From assembly GCA_017415945.1 (NCBI GenBank), contig JAFQDR010000247.1:1-14080 (forward strand): 14,080 bases of DNA, written 5' to 3'. The notes beneath the pieces were generated by a model that was not told the DNA's origin, made no database searches, and worked only from the letters and a program-made list of their open reading frames with translations. Shown piece by piece: positions 1 through 7,014 of this stretch. Source of the DNA: Oscillospiraceae bacterium (GTDB lineage Bacteria; Bacillota_A; Clostridia; Oscillospirales; Oscillospiraceae). Within the stretch, counting starts at the first letter, position 1. Each line of letters opens with the position of its first letter. Both the position numbers and the translations under genes were made by a program.

Positions 1-2499
1 GAACTGATACAGGCGAACGCCCAGACCGGGGATGGTGGTCTTGAATTTACCATGATCGACCTCGGTGGTTTCACCGCTGAGCAGGCAAACTGCTTCCGTA
101 AATTCGCTGCGGTACAGGGCATCCTTTTCGGCTGTGGTCAAGCCTCTGCATACTTCGAATAGATTTCGTTCGACGGGAACGGGGTGATGACTGCGATTGA
201 CCATCATCAGGAAGGTGCCGTTATCGGCCTTTTCGCCCAAAGCATCAAAGCCGTTTGTGACAGAGCGCAGTACCATGACCACATCGTGATGGGGCGCGTG
301 AACACCCATGCTGCCTGTGGACAGAGCGGTGTGCTTATTGCGCAGCTGAGCCAGCTTTGCGTACCAGTCTACCAGAGGATTCTTGCCGTAGTGGAAGGGC
401 GCTCTGTTGAATGGATCGCGGAAGCCGTTCATGCCGGTTTCGTCGCCGTAGTAGACAGAGGGGACACCGGGGATCCCGAAGGACAGAGCGGTTGCCAGCT
501 TATGGAGCTGCGCACCCTTGTAGTCTTCCTCGGGGCTTACTACGCGAGCTACCTGATCGGCACGTTCACCGGGCATACCCTCGGGGGCGATGGCCAGCAT
601 AGTGCGGATACGGGGAATATCGTGAGAGGACAGCAGGTTCATCAGCGCATAATACATGGGCTTGGGATAGTGCAGACGCTGGCTGAGCAGGAAGTCCGCC
701 AGGGCGTATGCATCCATATGACCTGCAAGGAATTTGTAGGTGTTGTCACGGAAAGGATAGTTCATGGTGGTATCCAGCGCATTGCCCAATGCATAGGTGC
801 GCTTGAGACCGTAGCTTTCCTTTTCGATGGCATCCTCCCAAACCTCGCCCATAATGACAAGGTCTTCGCCTTCCTCCTTGGTGGCTTTGCGGATCAGTTC
901 CAGAACACTGTCTGGCAGCTCATCGGCAACGTCCAGTCGCCAGCCGCAGGTTCCGTGACGGAGCCAGTTGCGGACAACGCTGTTTTTGCCTGTGATGATA
1001 AAGTCCTGCCAGTCGGGATTGGTTTCTTCTACCTCGGGAAGGCTTTCGAAGCCCCACCAGGTACGGTAGTTATTGGGGTGATCGTAGAATACGAACCAAG
1101 GATAGTAGGGAGAGTTTGTGGACTGGTATGCGCCGGGGGAGTCATAGCAATTATAGCGATTGAAGTAGACACTGTCGGCACCGGTGTGGGAGAATACACC
1201 GTCCAGCATAATGCGGATACCCTGCTTTTTGCCTGCTTCCACCAGACGGTCAAAGTCCTGCATGGTACCCAAAATGGGGTCGGGACGATTGTAGTCAGCG
1301 GTGTCATAGCGGTGATTGGAGCAGGACTCCACGATGGGATTCAGGTACAAAACACTGATGCCCAGACTTTTCAGATAGGGCAGCTTATCTTCAATGCCCT
1401 TAAAGGTGCCGCCATAGAAGTCATTGGGCATATAGCCTGTCTCTCCTGGACCGGGCTGCCACTTAACGGGCTTTTCCCAAGCTTCGGAATGGTCAATCAG
1501 ACGCCCCATGCCACGATGGTACTCGATGCCCTTTGCTGCGGTATCGGAGCCGTCACGGGCAAAACGGTCGGGGAAGATCTGATACATGATGCTTCTGCGG
1601 AACCATGCGGGGGTATTAAAGCCCTTTTGATAAACGGTCAGACGGAAGCCCGACAAATCATGCATACCCACACAGCTGTACTGCTTGCCGAATACCTCAC
1701 CCAGCCAAACGGTGCGGTTGCCGCGAATGGTCAGGCGGAAGCGATAGCGCAGAGCCACGGGGGTCTTGGGCATGGTCACGGTGCAGGACAGCGCCTGATC
1801 CAGACGAACCTCTCTGTGGCAGTAGTCACCGCTGAAGATGACTTCCGCACGCTTAACGAGACCCGTACCGTCAAAAATGCGGAGCTTTACCTCACTTTCC
1901 GTGGGAACGGAACCCATGGGACAGCGATAGGACTCGCAGGCACTGTCGTGCACGATGAGCTTGGAAAGCAGAGCTTCCATGCACTGGGCGACACTGCGGT
2001 CATGGTCAATGGATTTATCCAGAACCTCCATGAGCTGCGCAGTACGGGGCTGCAGTGCGGATACCTCGGAGATGGAAACGCGCCAAGGTGCCTGTGCATG
2101 CTTGAAATTGCAGCGGGAAATGATACCCAGCGCATTGGCCCAGCTGATGTTCCAGTTGTCCAGCAGAACACGGAGAATCTCCCCCAACGCAAGGGGGGAG
2201 AATTCGCCGTCAAAGTATTCGGGGAATGCGTAAATGTCCTTTCCGTCCTCCTGCAGTTTGGTGACTGCGGTGTAGATGGAAATGTAGGTGTGGAAATAGA
2301 AGTGCTTGAGGCTGAACTTGCACTGATTGATCTCAGCGGCAAGATGAGGCGCTTCTAAACTTTTTGCCATGTAGGAGCCGTCATCCGTGGGCACAGCCAT
2401 AACACAGATGCGGTCGGTGTAGAGCACTTGCAGACTATCGGCCGTCCACTGGTCGGTGGATTTGCCACCGAAGTAGACGGGGAAAGAGTGAGGTGTCAT
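1..2499 (-). CDS. GH13 alpha-glucanase (neopullulanase/cyclomaltodextrinase type) with phosphorylase-like N-terminal extension, 3' end cut by window
   Basis: This frame stays open for 833 codons to the window edge, so the stop lies outside. Residues about 300-700 form a GH13 (beta/alpha)8 barrel: MYQIFPDRF at 305-313, LNPIVES..SNHRYDT at 386-400, region I MLDGVFSHTG (D433, H438), region II GWRLDVADE with nucleophile D523, region III IMGEVWE with acid/base E552, and region IV SSHDIPR with D627. Residues about 184-290 look like the beta-sandwich N-domain usual in neopullulanases and cyclomaltodextrinases. The family role is hydrolysis of alpha-1,4 (and often alpha-1,6) glucan links. No signal peptide is visible, so a cytoplasmic enzyme acting on glycogen or imported maltodextrin is likely. 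Residues about 5-165 are extra and resemble part of glycogen phosphorylase (see findings). The ATG at 2499-2497 shares its A with the glgA stop (TGATG) and has GGAG 8 nt upstream, implying translational coupling. Exact substrate specificity cannot be read from sequence. Confidence 0.93.
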   Translation of the reverse strand, partial: MTPHSFPVYFGGKSTDQWTADSLQVLYTDRICVMAVPTDDGSYMAKSLEAPHLAAEINQCKFSLKHFYFHTYISIYTAVTKLQEDGKDIYAFPEYFDGEFSPLALGEILRVLLDNWNISWANALGIISRCNFKHAQAPWRVSISEVSALQPRTAQLMEVLDKSIDHDRSVAQCMEALLSKLIVHDSACESYRCPMGSVPTESEVKLRIFDGTGLVKRAEVIFSGDYCHREVRLDQALSCTVTMPKTPVALRYRFRLTIRGNRTVWLGEVFGKQYSCVGMHDLSGFRLTVYQKGFNTPAWFRRSIMYQIFPDRFARDGSDTAAKGIEYHRGMGRLIDHSEAWEKPVKWQPGPGETGYMPNDFYGGTFKGIEDKLPYLKSLGISVLYLNPIVESCSNHRYDTADYNRPDPILGTMQDFDRLVEAGKKQGIRIMLDGVFSHTGADSVYFNRYNCYDSPGAYQSTNSPYYPWFVFYDHPNNYRTWWGFESLPEVEETNPDWQDFIITGKNSVVRNWLRHGTCGWRLDVADELPDSVLELIRKATKEEGEDLVIMGEVWEDAIEKESYGLKRTYALGNALDTTMNYPFRDNTYKFLAGHMDAYALADFLLSQRLHYPKPMYYALMNLLSSHDIPRIRTMLAIAPEGMPGERADQVARVVSPEEDYKGAQLHKLATALSFGIPGVPSVYYGDETGMNGFRDPFNRAPFHYGKNPLVDWYAKLAQLRNKHTALSTGSMGVHAPHHDVVMVLRSVTNGFDALGEKADNGTFLMMVNRSHHPVPVERNLFEVCRGLTTAEKDALYRSEFTEAVCLLSGETTEVDHGKFKTTIPGLGVRLYQF

Positions 2500-3971
2500 C
2501 AGATCATCTCCAGGTAGAGATCAGCATAGGTTTCAGCGGAACCTGCGAAGGAGAAGTCGGAGCGCATAGCGTTCTGAACCAGCTTAGCCATCTTTTCCTT
2601 GTCCTTGTAAGTTTCGACAGCCTGACCAACTGCCCACAGCAGACCGTTTACATCGTAGTCATTGAATACGAAGCCGGTGCCGTTTTCGCCATCAAAGTGA
2701 GATACGGTGTCGCTCAGACCGCCGGTTGCACGGACAATGGGAGAGCTGCCGTAACGCATTGCGATCATCTGGCTCAGACCGCAGGGTTCAAACAGAGAGG
2801 GCATGAGATAGAAGTCGGAGCCTGCATAGATCTGGTTTGCCAGCTCTGCGTTGTAGCCGATGTAAGATACTACGCGACCCTTGTTGCGTTCTTCAGCCAG
2901 ACGCATTTCGTTTTCGTAATGTGCGTTGCCGGAGCCCAGCAGAACGAATGCAGCGCCCATGCCGATAATGCGGTCCAGAGCCTGGATGACCAGGTCAAAG
3001 CCCTTCTGGTCGGTCATACGGGTAACCATTGCGATGATGGGGGTGTTTTCGTCAATGTCCAGACCCATCTTTTCGCACAGTGCCTTCTTGCACTTAGCCT
3101 TGCCTGCCAGACGGCCTGCGGTGTAGTGGAAGGGAATGGTGGGGTCGGTCCAGGGATTGAATACCTTGTAGTCCAGACCGTTGATGATGCCGGACAGCTT
3201 GTATGTGATGCAGTTGATGACACCTTCCAGCTTTGCGCCGAACTGAGGAGTGCACAGTTCCTTTGCGTAGGTGGGAGATACGGTGTTGACCTTGTCTGCA
3301 TAGAACAGACCTGCTTTCATCATGTTGGCAGCGTCATAGAATTCCAGACAGCCGTCGTTCATGTACTTGGAGTCGATGCCCAGCAGGTTGGACAGGAAGC
3401 CGAAACCGGTAACGCCCTGGAAAGCCATGTTATGAATGGTGACCAGAGTCTTCAGCTCGCCCTGAGGTCTGTACATATACTGGGTCTTTACCAGGAAGGG
3501 AATGATGCCGGTCTGCCAGTCGTTGCAGTGCAGAATTTCGGGCTTGAAGTCCAGCAGAGGAATTGCTTCCAGAATTGCGCGGGAGAAGTATGCATACTGT
3601 TCGATTTCAGCATCGCCGCCTCTGTACAGAGTGTCACCGTTGAAGTAGTATTCGTTGTCTACCAGATAAACGATGACATCATCCACAACCAGCTTTTCGA
3701 TGCCGACATACTGCTGTCTCCAGCCGAGGGTAACGGTGAAGTTGCAGACGTGCTCGGTCTGGCCGAAGTACTTCTGCTTGATGCACTTGTGGTAGGGAGT
3801 GATGACACGGCAGTCGATGCCCAGCTTAGCAAAAGACTTGGGCAGAGCGCCGACAACGTCAGCCAGACCGCCGGTCTTAGACAGGGGAGCGCATTCAGAG
3901 GATGCGATCAGAACATTGGGCATTTCGGTACGGCCCTTTTCCTTCAGAGCCAATACATGTTTACGAATCAT
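2499..3971 (-). CDS. glgA: Glycogen synthase (ADP-glucose type, GT5)
   Basis: The product transfers glucose from ADP-glucose to the non-reducing end of a growing alpha-1,4-glucan. From the chosen start it has 490 residues, close to the ~475 usual for bacterial GlgA. The GT5 landmarks are the N-terminal KTGGLADV loop (K32) that binds ADP-glucose, HCNDWQTG at 148-155, VTRMTDQKG at 316-324, and the C-terminal SLFEPCGLSQ (E395) with RATGGLSDTV at 414-423. Three starts are possible. ATG at 4013 has no Shine-Dalgarno. ATG at 3971 has AAAGGA 9 nt upstream and is preferred. ATG at 3923 (AAAAGGG, 10 nt) would give the canonical short N-terminus, MPNVLIASSE. The GH13 gene follows with a one-base overlap, so synthesis and degradation or trimming of glucan are made together. 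lysA is divergent. Function is near certain; the start is not. Confidence 0.95.
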   Translation of the reverse strand: MIRKHVLALKEKGRTEMPNVLIASSECAPLSKTGGLADVVGALPKSFAKLGIDCRVITPYHKCIKQKYFGQTEHVCNFTVTLGWRQQYVGIEKLVVDDVIVYLVDNEYYFNGDTLYRGGDAEIEQYAYFSRAILEAIPLLDFKPEILHCNDWQTGIIPFLVKTQYMYRPQGELKTLVTIHNMAFQGVTGFGFLSNLLGIDSKYMNDGCLEFYDAANMMKAGLFYADKVNTVSPTYAKELCTPQFGAKLEGVINCITYKLSGIINGLDYKVFNPWTDPTIPFHYTAGRLAGKAKCKKALCEKMGLDIDENTPIIAMVTRMTDQKGFDLVIQALDRIIGMGAAFVLLGSGNAHYENEMRLAEERNKGRVVSYIGYNAELANQIYAGSDFYLMPSLFEPCGLSQMIAMRYGSSPIVRATGGLSDTVSHFDGENGTGFVFNDYDVNGLLWAVGQAVETYKDKEKMAKLVQNAMRSDFSFAGSAETYADLYLEMI

Positions 3972-4012
3972 GTGAACATATCCTTTCCGATTGGTATTGT
4001 CTTTCTCTCGCA

Positions 4013-4034
4013 TTACGACTGTTTTCGGTCGTAA
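4013..4034 (-). repeat. Inverted repeat in the glgA leader
   Basis: Perfect 7-bp arms TTACGAC and GTCGTAA flank an 8-bp centre. In the glgA transcript this forms a 7-bp stem about 42 nt upstream of the preferred start; on the plus strand the stem extends to 9 bp with one G-T pair and a TTTT loop. No T-tract follows on either strand, so it is not an intrinsic terminator. It could be an operator within the transcribed leader or an mRNA-stabilising hairpin. Confidence 0.4.
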
Positions 4035-4075
4035 ATGAGAAAATTGCTTATTAAGTTTTTAACATAGACACGGAT

Positions 4076-4104
4076 AGTATATCATACAAAATAGGATGTT
4101 TCCA
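4076..4104 (-). promoter_or_regulatory. Candidate sigma-A promoter for glgA-GH13
   Basis: Read on the minus strand, TGGAAA (4104-4099, 4 of 6 to TTGACA) is separated by exactly 17 bp from TATACT (4081-4076, 5 of 6 to TATAAT). Transcription would begin near 4069, giving a leader of about 98 nt before the ATG at 3971. The -35 is weak, so an activator or poor expression is possible. No start site has been measured. Confidence 0.5.
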
Positions 4105-4173
4105 TAGTTTTTTGCATGGTTTTTTCCTCTGCAAGCGTAGTTTTACGAATTTGCGGAAATGAGACATAATTTC

Positions 4174-4203
4174 TTGTCAGATATACCAATTCTGTGGTAT
4201 GAT
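4174..4203 (+). promoter_or_regulatory. Candidate sigma-A promoter for lysA-ispD-ispF
   Basis: TTGTCA (4174-4179, 5 of 6 to consensus) and TATGAT (4198-4203, 5 of 6) are separated by 18 bp. The start site would fall near 4210, giving a leader of under 30 nt that leaves no room for a lysine riboswitch. The spacer carries an inverted repeat, listed separately. Confidence 0.6.
4183..4200. promoter_or_regulatory. Inverted repeat within the lysA promoter spacer (possible operator)
   Basis: ATACCA and TGGTAT are perfect 6-bp inverted arms around a 6-bp centre (ATTCTG). The element fills the -35/-10 spacer and overlaps the first three bases of the -10, an ideal position for a repressor. I do not recognise the motif as belonging to a known regulator. 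Confidence 0.35.
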
Positions 4204-4237
4204 AATGCAATAAAATATGTGAAGGGCGGTTCAATTT

Positions 4238-5479
4238 ATGAAAGAAACCTTTGTTTCGGCGCAGCAGCTGCGTGAATTTGAATGCAGCGTTCCTACGCCC
4301 TACCATCTCTACCACGAAGCGGGAATTCGCCGCAACGCCAAGGAACTTTATGATGCTTTTGCTTGGAATCAAGGCTATAAAGAATATTTTGCTGTGAAGG
4401 CCACTCCCAATCCTGCCATTATGCAGATCCTCCATGAGGAAGGCTGTGGCATGGACTGCTCCACTATTACGGAGCTGATGCTGTGTGAGCGGGTGGGAAT
4501 CAAGGGAGAGGACATTATGTTTTCCTCCAATGCTACCCCTGCAGAAGATTTTCTTTACGCATATAAGCTGGGGGCTATCATCAATCTGGATGATTTTACC
4601 CATATTGAATTTTTGGAGAAAACCCTTGGCTGCCTCCCGAAAAAGCTGTGCTGCCGTTTCAATCCCGGCGGGCATTTTGAGATCGCCAATGCAATCATGG
4701 ATCATCCCGGTGACGCTAAGTACGGTATGACAAAGTCGCAAATTATGGAAGCAGCATCGGTTTTGCGGGAGAAGGGCGTTGAGGAAATGGGCATCCATGC
4801 ATTCCTCGCTTCCAATACAACCACAAACGAATATTATCCTACCCTGGCTCGGCAGCTGTTTGAACTGGCTGTGGAGGTACAGAATACCACAGGGATGCCC
4901 GTGACCCTTATCAATCTTTCCGGCGGTATTGGGGTACCCTATCTGCCGGATGCGGAGCCTGCGGATATTCACATCATTGGTGACGGTGTGCGAAAGGCAT
5001 ACGAGGAAGTGCTGTTGTCCGCAGGGATGACGGGTATTAAGCTGTGCAGTGAGCTGGGCAGATATATGCTGGCACCCTATGGCTGCCTGGTCACCAAGGC
5101 TGTCCATGAAAAACACACATACAAGGAATATATTGGGGTGGACGCCTGTGCCTGCGATTTGATGCGCCCTGCCATGTACGGTGCGTATCATCACATTACC
5201 GTAGCGGGGAAAGAAAATGAGCCCTGCACCCATAAATACGATGTCACCGGAGGCTTGTGCGAAAATAACGATAAGTTCGCCATTGATCGTATGCTTCCCG
5301 AAATCGAGATGGGAGATTTGCTCATTATTCACGATACAGGGGCTCACGGCCACGCGATGGGGTATAATTACAATGGCAAGCTGCGCAGTGCTGAATATCT
5401 CTTGTGTGAAAACGGAGATATTCGGATGATTCGCAGAGCGGAAACACCCGCAGATTATTTTGCTACCTTGGAGTTTTGA
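4238..5479 (+). CDS. lysA: Diaminopimelate decarboxylase
   Basis: This is a fold-III PLP decarboxylase that converts meso-diaminopimelate to L-lysine and CO2, the last step of lysine synthesis. The 413 residues contain FAVKATPNPAIM with the PLP lysine K54 at the end of the first barrel strand, NLSGGIGVPY (226-235) for the PLP phosphate, SELGRYM (271-277), GVDACACDLMRPAMYGAYHHI (300-320) and the C-terminal GGLCENNDKFA with catalytic Cys341 and Glu342. The barrel segment that reads H-x-H-I-G-S in E. coli-type LysA is here HAFLASNTTTNEYY (187-200), a variant I associate with a LysA clade common in Clostridia and Bacteroidetes. It is therefore divergent but not degraded. AGGGCGG lies about 8 nt before the ATG. 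ispD starts 17 bp after the stop, making lysA the first gene of a small operon. A different fold-III substrate, such as carboxynorspermidine, is a less likely alternative. Confidence 0.93.
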   Translation: MKETFVSAQQLREFECSVPTPYHLYHEAGIRRNAKELYDAFAWNQGYKEYFAVKATPNPAIMQILHEEGCGMDCSTITELMLCERVGIKGEDIMFSSNATPAEDFLYAYKLGAIINLDDFTHIEFLEKTLGCLPKKLCCRFNPGGHFEIANAIMDHPGDAKYGMTKSQIMEAASVLREKGVEEMGIHAFLASNTTTNEYYPTLARQLFELAVEVQNTTGMPVTLINLSGGIGVPYLPDAEPADIHIIGDGVRKAYEEVLLSAGMTGIKLCSELGRYMLAPYGCLVTKAVHEKHTYKEYIGVDACACDLMRPAMYGAYHHITVAGKENEPCTHKYDVTGGLCENNDKFAIDRMLPEIEMGDLLIIHDTGAHGHAMGYNYNGKLRSAEYLLCENGDIRMIRRAETPADYFATLEF

Positions 5480-5496
5480 GTGAAAGGACTGCGTTT

Positions 5497-6225
5497 ATGT
5501 CGATTTTGAAGGTGTTCGATAAAATCAAGGATAGAAAAGCAGGATGTACGGCGGTGATCGTTGCAGCCGGCTCGTCCAGAAGAATGGGAGCAGACAAGCT
5601 GTTCTTGCCTTTGGCGGGGATCCCCGTGATCGTGCGTACCTTGCTGCAGTTTCAAGCTTGCGACGATGTATCTGAAATCATTGTTGTGACCAGAGCGGAT
5701 AAGCTGACAGAGGTTGCGGATTACTGCAAGCGTTACGGTATCACTAAGGCGACAAAAATTCTGCAGGGGGGCAAGGAACGTGTGGAATCCTCTGCGGCGG
5801 GTGTGTTTGAGGCAGACCGCCACAGTGCGTATATTGCCATTTCCGATGGGGCAAGACCTTTTGTGACTCCGGAATTGATTTCCGCTGCCATAGATGCTGC
5901 AAAGAAATACGGTGCTGCGGCTCCTGCGGTACCTGTGAAGGATACCATCAAGGCCGCTGAAAACGGTGTGGTGACCGATACTCCCGATCGCTCCAAGCTG
6001 TTTGCCATTCAGACGCCTCAGGTATTTTCCGCTGATATTATTAAGGGCGCATTGACAAAGGCGATTCGGGATCATATTCCCGTTACAGATGACTGCTCTG
6101 CTGTTGAGGCAATGGGATATCCCGTGCACCTTGTGGATGGCAGCTATCGCAATATCAAGATCACTACCCAAGAGGATTTGATCATCAGTCAGGCATATTT
6201 GTCGGAAATGAGAGGGGACGTATGA
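5497..6225 (+). CDS. ispD: 2-C-methyl-D-erythritol 4-phosphate cytidylyltransferase
   Basis: IspD joins CTP to MEP, the third step of the non-mevalonate isoprenoid pathway. The frame opens upstream at a TTG (5476) inside the lysA stop, but ATG 5497 has AAAGGA 8 nt upstream and is chosen, giving 242 residues. Seen in order are the nucleotide-binding loop [13 protein letters not shown] (22-34), ISDGARPFV (115-123, usually HDAVRPFV), PVKDTIK (146-152), IQTPQVF (171-177), TDDCSAVE (197-204) and [14 protein letters not shown] (215-228). About 15 residues precede the nucleotidyltransferase core, a short extension of no obvious function. The stop overlaps the ispF start as ATGA at 6222-6225, so the two successive-branch MEP enzymes are translationally coupled. 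Confidence 0.95.
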   Translation: MSILKVFDKIKDRKAGCTAVIVAAGSSRRMGADKLFLPLAGIPVIVRTLLQFQACDDVSEIIVVTRADKLTEVADYCKRYGITKATKILQGGKERVESSAAGVFEADRHSAYIAISDGARPFVTPELISAAIDAAKKYGAAAPAVPVKDTIKAAENGVVTDTPDRSKLFAIQTPQVFSADIIKGALTKAIRDHIPVTDDCSAVEAMGYPVHLVDGSYRNIKITTQEDLIISQAYLSEMRGDV

Positions 6226-6701
6226 ATTTCAGAATCGGACACGGATATGATGTGCATCGCTTGGTAGAAGGCAGAGACTTGATTCTCGGCGGTGTCAATA
6301 TTCCCTGGAAGCTGGGGCTGCTGGGGCACTCCGATGCGGATGTGCTTGCCCATGCCATAATGGATGCGATTCTCGGTGCGGCTGCCATGGGGGACATTGG
6401 TATGCTGTTTCCCGATAACGATCCCGCTTTTAAAGGAGCGGACAGCCTGCAGCTGCTTCGTGAAGTTATGGTGCGGGTACGAAAAGAAGGCTGGGAAGTA
6501 GTGAATATTGACGCTACTGTACTGGCACAGGCTCCCAAGCTGTCTCCGCATAAAATGCAGATGCGAGAAAACTTGGCTGCTGCGGCAGGGCTGGATATCT
6601 CTCAGGTGAGCGTGAAGGCGACCACTGAGGAGGGGCTTGGCTGGACAGGCAGCAGCGAGGGCATGGCTGTTCATGCTTTGGCACTGCTGACAAAAAAGTA
6701 A
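6222..6701 (+). CDS. ispF: 2-C-methyl-D-erythritol 2,4-cyclodiphosphate synthase
   Basis: IspF cyclises CDP-ME 2-phosphate to MEcPP with release of CMP, acting as a homotrimer with a divalent metal in the active site. The 159-residue length is typical. GHGYDVH supplies metal ligands D10 and H12, the third ligand is H44 in DVLAHAIMD, and HSDAD (H36) is the conserved active-site loop. [13 protein letters not shown] (63-75) and [17 protein letters not shown] (132-148) are family signatures; the usual TGRGEG is TGSSEG here. IspD and IspF are often adjacent or fused, and here they overlap by four bases. IspE, which acts between them, is not in the window. A terminator-like hairpin begins 11 bp after the stop. 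Confidence 0.97.
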   Translation: MNFRIGHGYDVHRLVEGRDLILGGVNIPWKLGLLGHSDADVLAHAIMDAILGAAAMGDIGMLFPDNDPAFKGADSLQLLREVMVRVRKEGWEVVNIDATVLAQAPKLSPHKMQMRENLAAAAGLDISQVSVKATTEEGLGWTGSSEGMAVHALALLTKK

Positions 6702-6711
6702 ATCACAGAAC

Positions 6712-6759
6712 CCTCTTCTGCATAGTATGACATGGAAGCTATGCGGAAGGGGATTTTTT
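6712..6759 (+). terminator. Terminator-like hairpin and T-tract overlapping the RBS of the next gene
   Basis: Arms 6712-6725 and 6739-6752 pair over 14 bp (12 Watson-Crick, 2 G-T) around a 13-nt loop, followed one base later by six T (6754-6759) and then at once by the ATG at 6760. The 3' arm contains GGAAGGGG, the Shine-Dalgarno of the DUF3343 gene. The structure should either end most transcripts after ispF or hide the ribosome binding site. Geometry is seen directly; activity is inferred. Confidence 0.6.
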
Positions 6760-7014
6760 ATGGAGCTAAACCTGATCATGTGTCGCTCATTAACTTATGC
6801 ACAACGGGCGATGCGGACGCTGGAGCGGGGCGGCGTGACGGTGACGCTGCTGAAGGTGCCGCAATCTGTGGCCCAAACAGGTTGCAGCTATGGTTTGCGG
6901 GTACCTGCCAGACATTTGAATTATTGCTTGTGGCTGCTGCGTGAAAATCACAATTCCTATGGTAAGGTGTTGCGTTATGAAACGGACGGAAGCATGACGG
7001 AGGTGGAATTGTGA
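6760..7014 (+). CDS. DUF3343-type small protein (putative sulfur/selenium carrier-like)
   Basis: This is an 84-residue cytoplasmic protein. The frame is open from 6727, but that ATG lies in the hairpin loop without an RBS, whereas ATG 6760 has GGAAGGGG 7 nt upstream. The layout matches DUF3343: an N-terminal strand with Leu-Thr-Tyr-Ala (11-14) leading into a helix, then LLKVPQSVAQTGCSYGLRV (30-48), where a conserved Cys (C42) follows a Gly. Family members are annotated in databases as putative Se/S carrier-like proteins on account of that cysteine and of their neighbours; no reaction has been shown. The stop overlaps the start of the next gene (GTGA, 7011-7014), a class-V aminotransferase related to cysteine desulfurases, so C42 may receive or shield a persulfide or selenide from it. 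The function is inference; the family assignment rests on recognised pattern and context. Confidence 0.75.
   Translation: MELNLIMCRSLTYAQRAMRTLERGGVTVTLLKVPQSVAQTGCSYGLRVPARHLNYCLWLLRENHNSYGKVLRYETDGSMTEVEL

Noticed and set aside
184..2358. A 724-codon open frame on the plus strand opposite the GH13 gene
   Set aside because: It is in the codon-aligned antisense frame, where stops arise only from sense TTA, CTA or TCA codons. Those are rare in this gene, and the frame closes exactly at the sense Leu48 TTA codon (2356-2358). Its translation resembles no family, while the opposite strand encodes an obvious GH13 enzyme.
2493..4034. A 513-codon plus-strand open frame opposite glgA
   Set aside because: This is the same codon-aligned shadow, produced by avoidance of TTA, CTA and TCA codons in glgA. 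It has no RBS or recognisable domain.
4129..4143. Possible CcpA cre-like half site (TGCAAGCG) upstream of glgA
   Set aside because: Only the left half fits the cre consensus; the second half lacks the required C and A. Too weak to call.
4204..4237. Lysine riboswitch before lysA
   Set aside because: The predicted leader is under 30 nt, far shorter than the ~170 nt a lysine riboswitch needs, and no such fold lies upstream.
4560..4720. LysA active-site variation (HAFLASN in place of HxHIGS) as a sign of a decayed or new enzyme
   Set aside because: All catalytic landmarks (K54, C341, E342, GGIG, ELGRY) are intact, and I recall the variant as typical of a whole LysA clade in gut anaerobes.
4082..5353. 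A 423-codon minus-strand open frame opposite lysA
   Set aside because: It is in the codon-aligned antisense frame of lysA, with no recognisable protein features. It spans the lysA promoter and would need its own start in the middle of ispD-proximal sequence.
5476..5496. TTG start for ispD inside the lysA stop
   Set aside because: ATG 5497 has an AAAGGA at ideal spacing, and the extra seven residues do not belong to the family.
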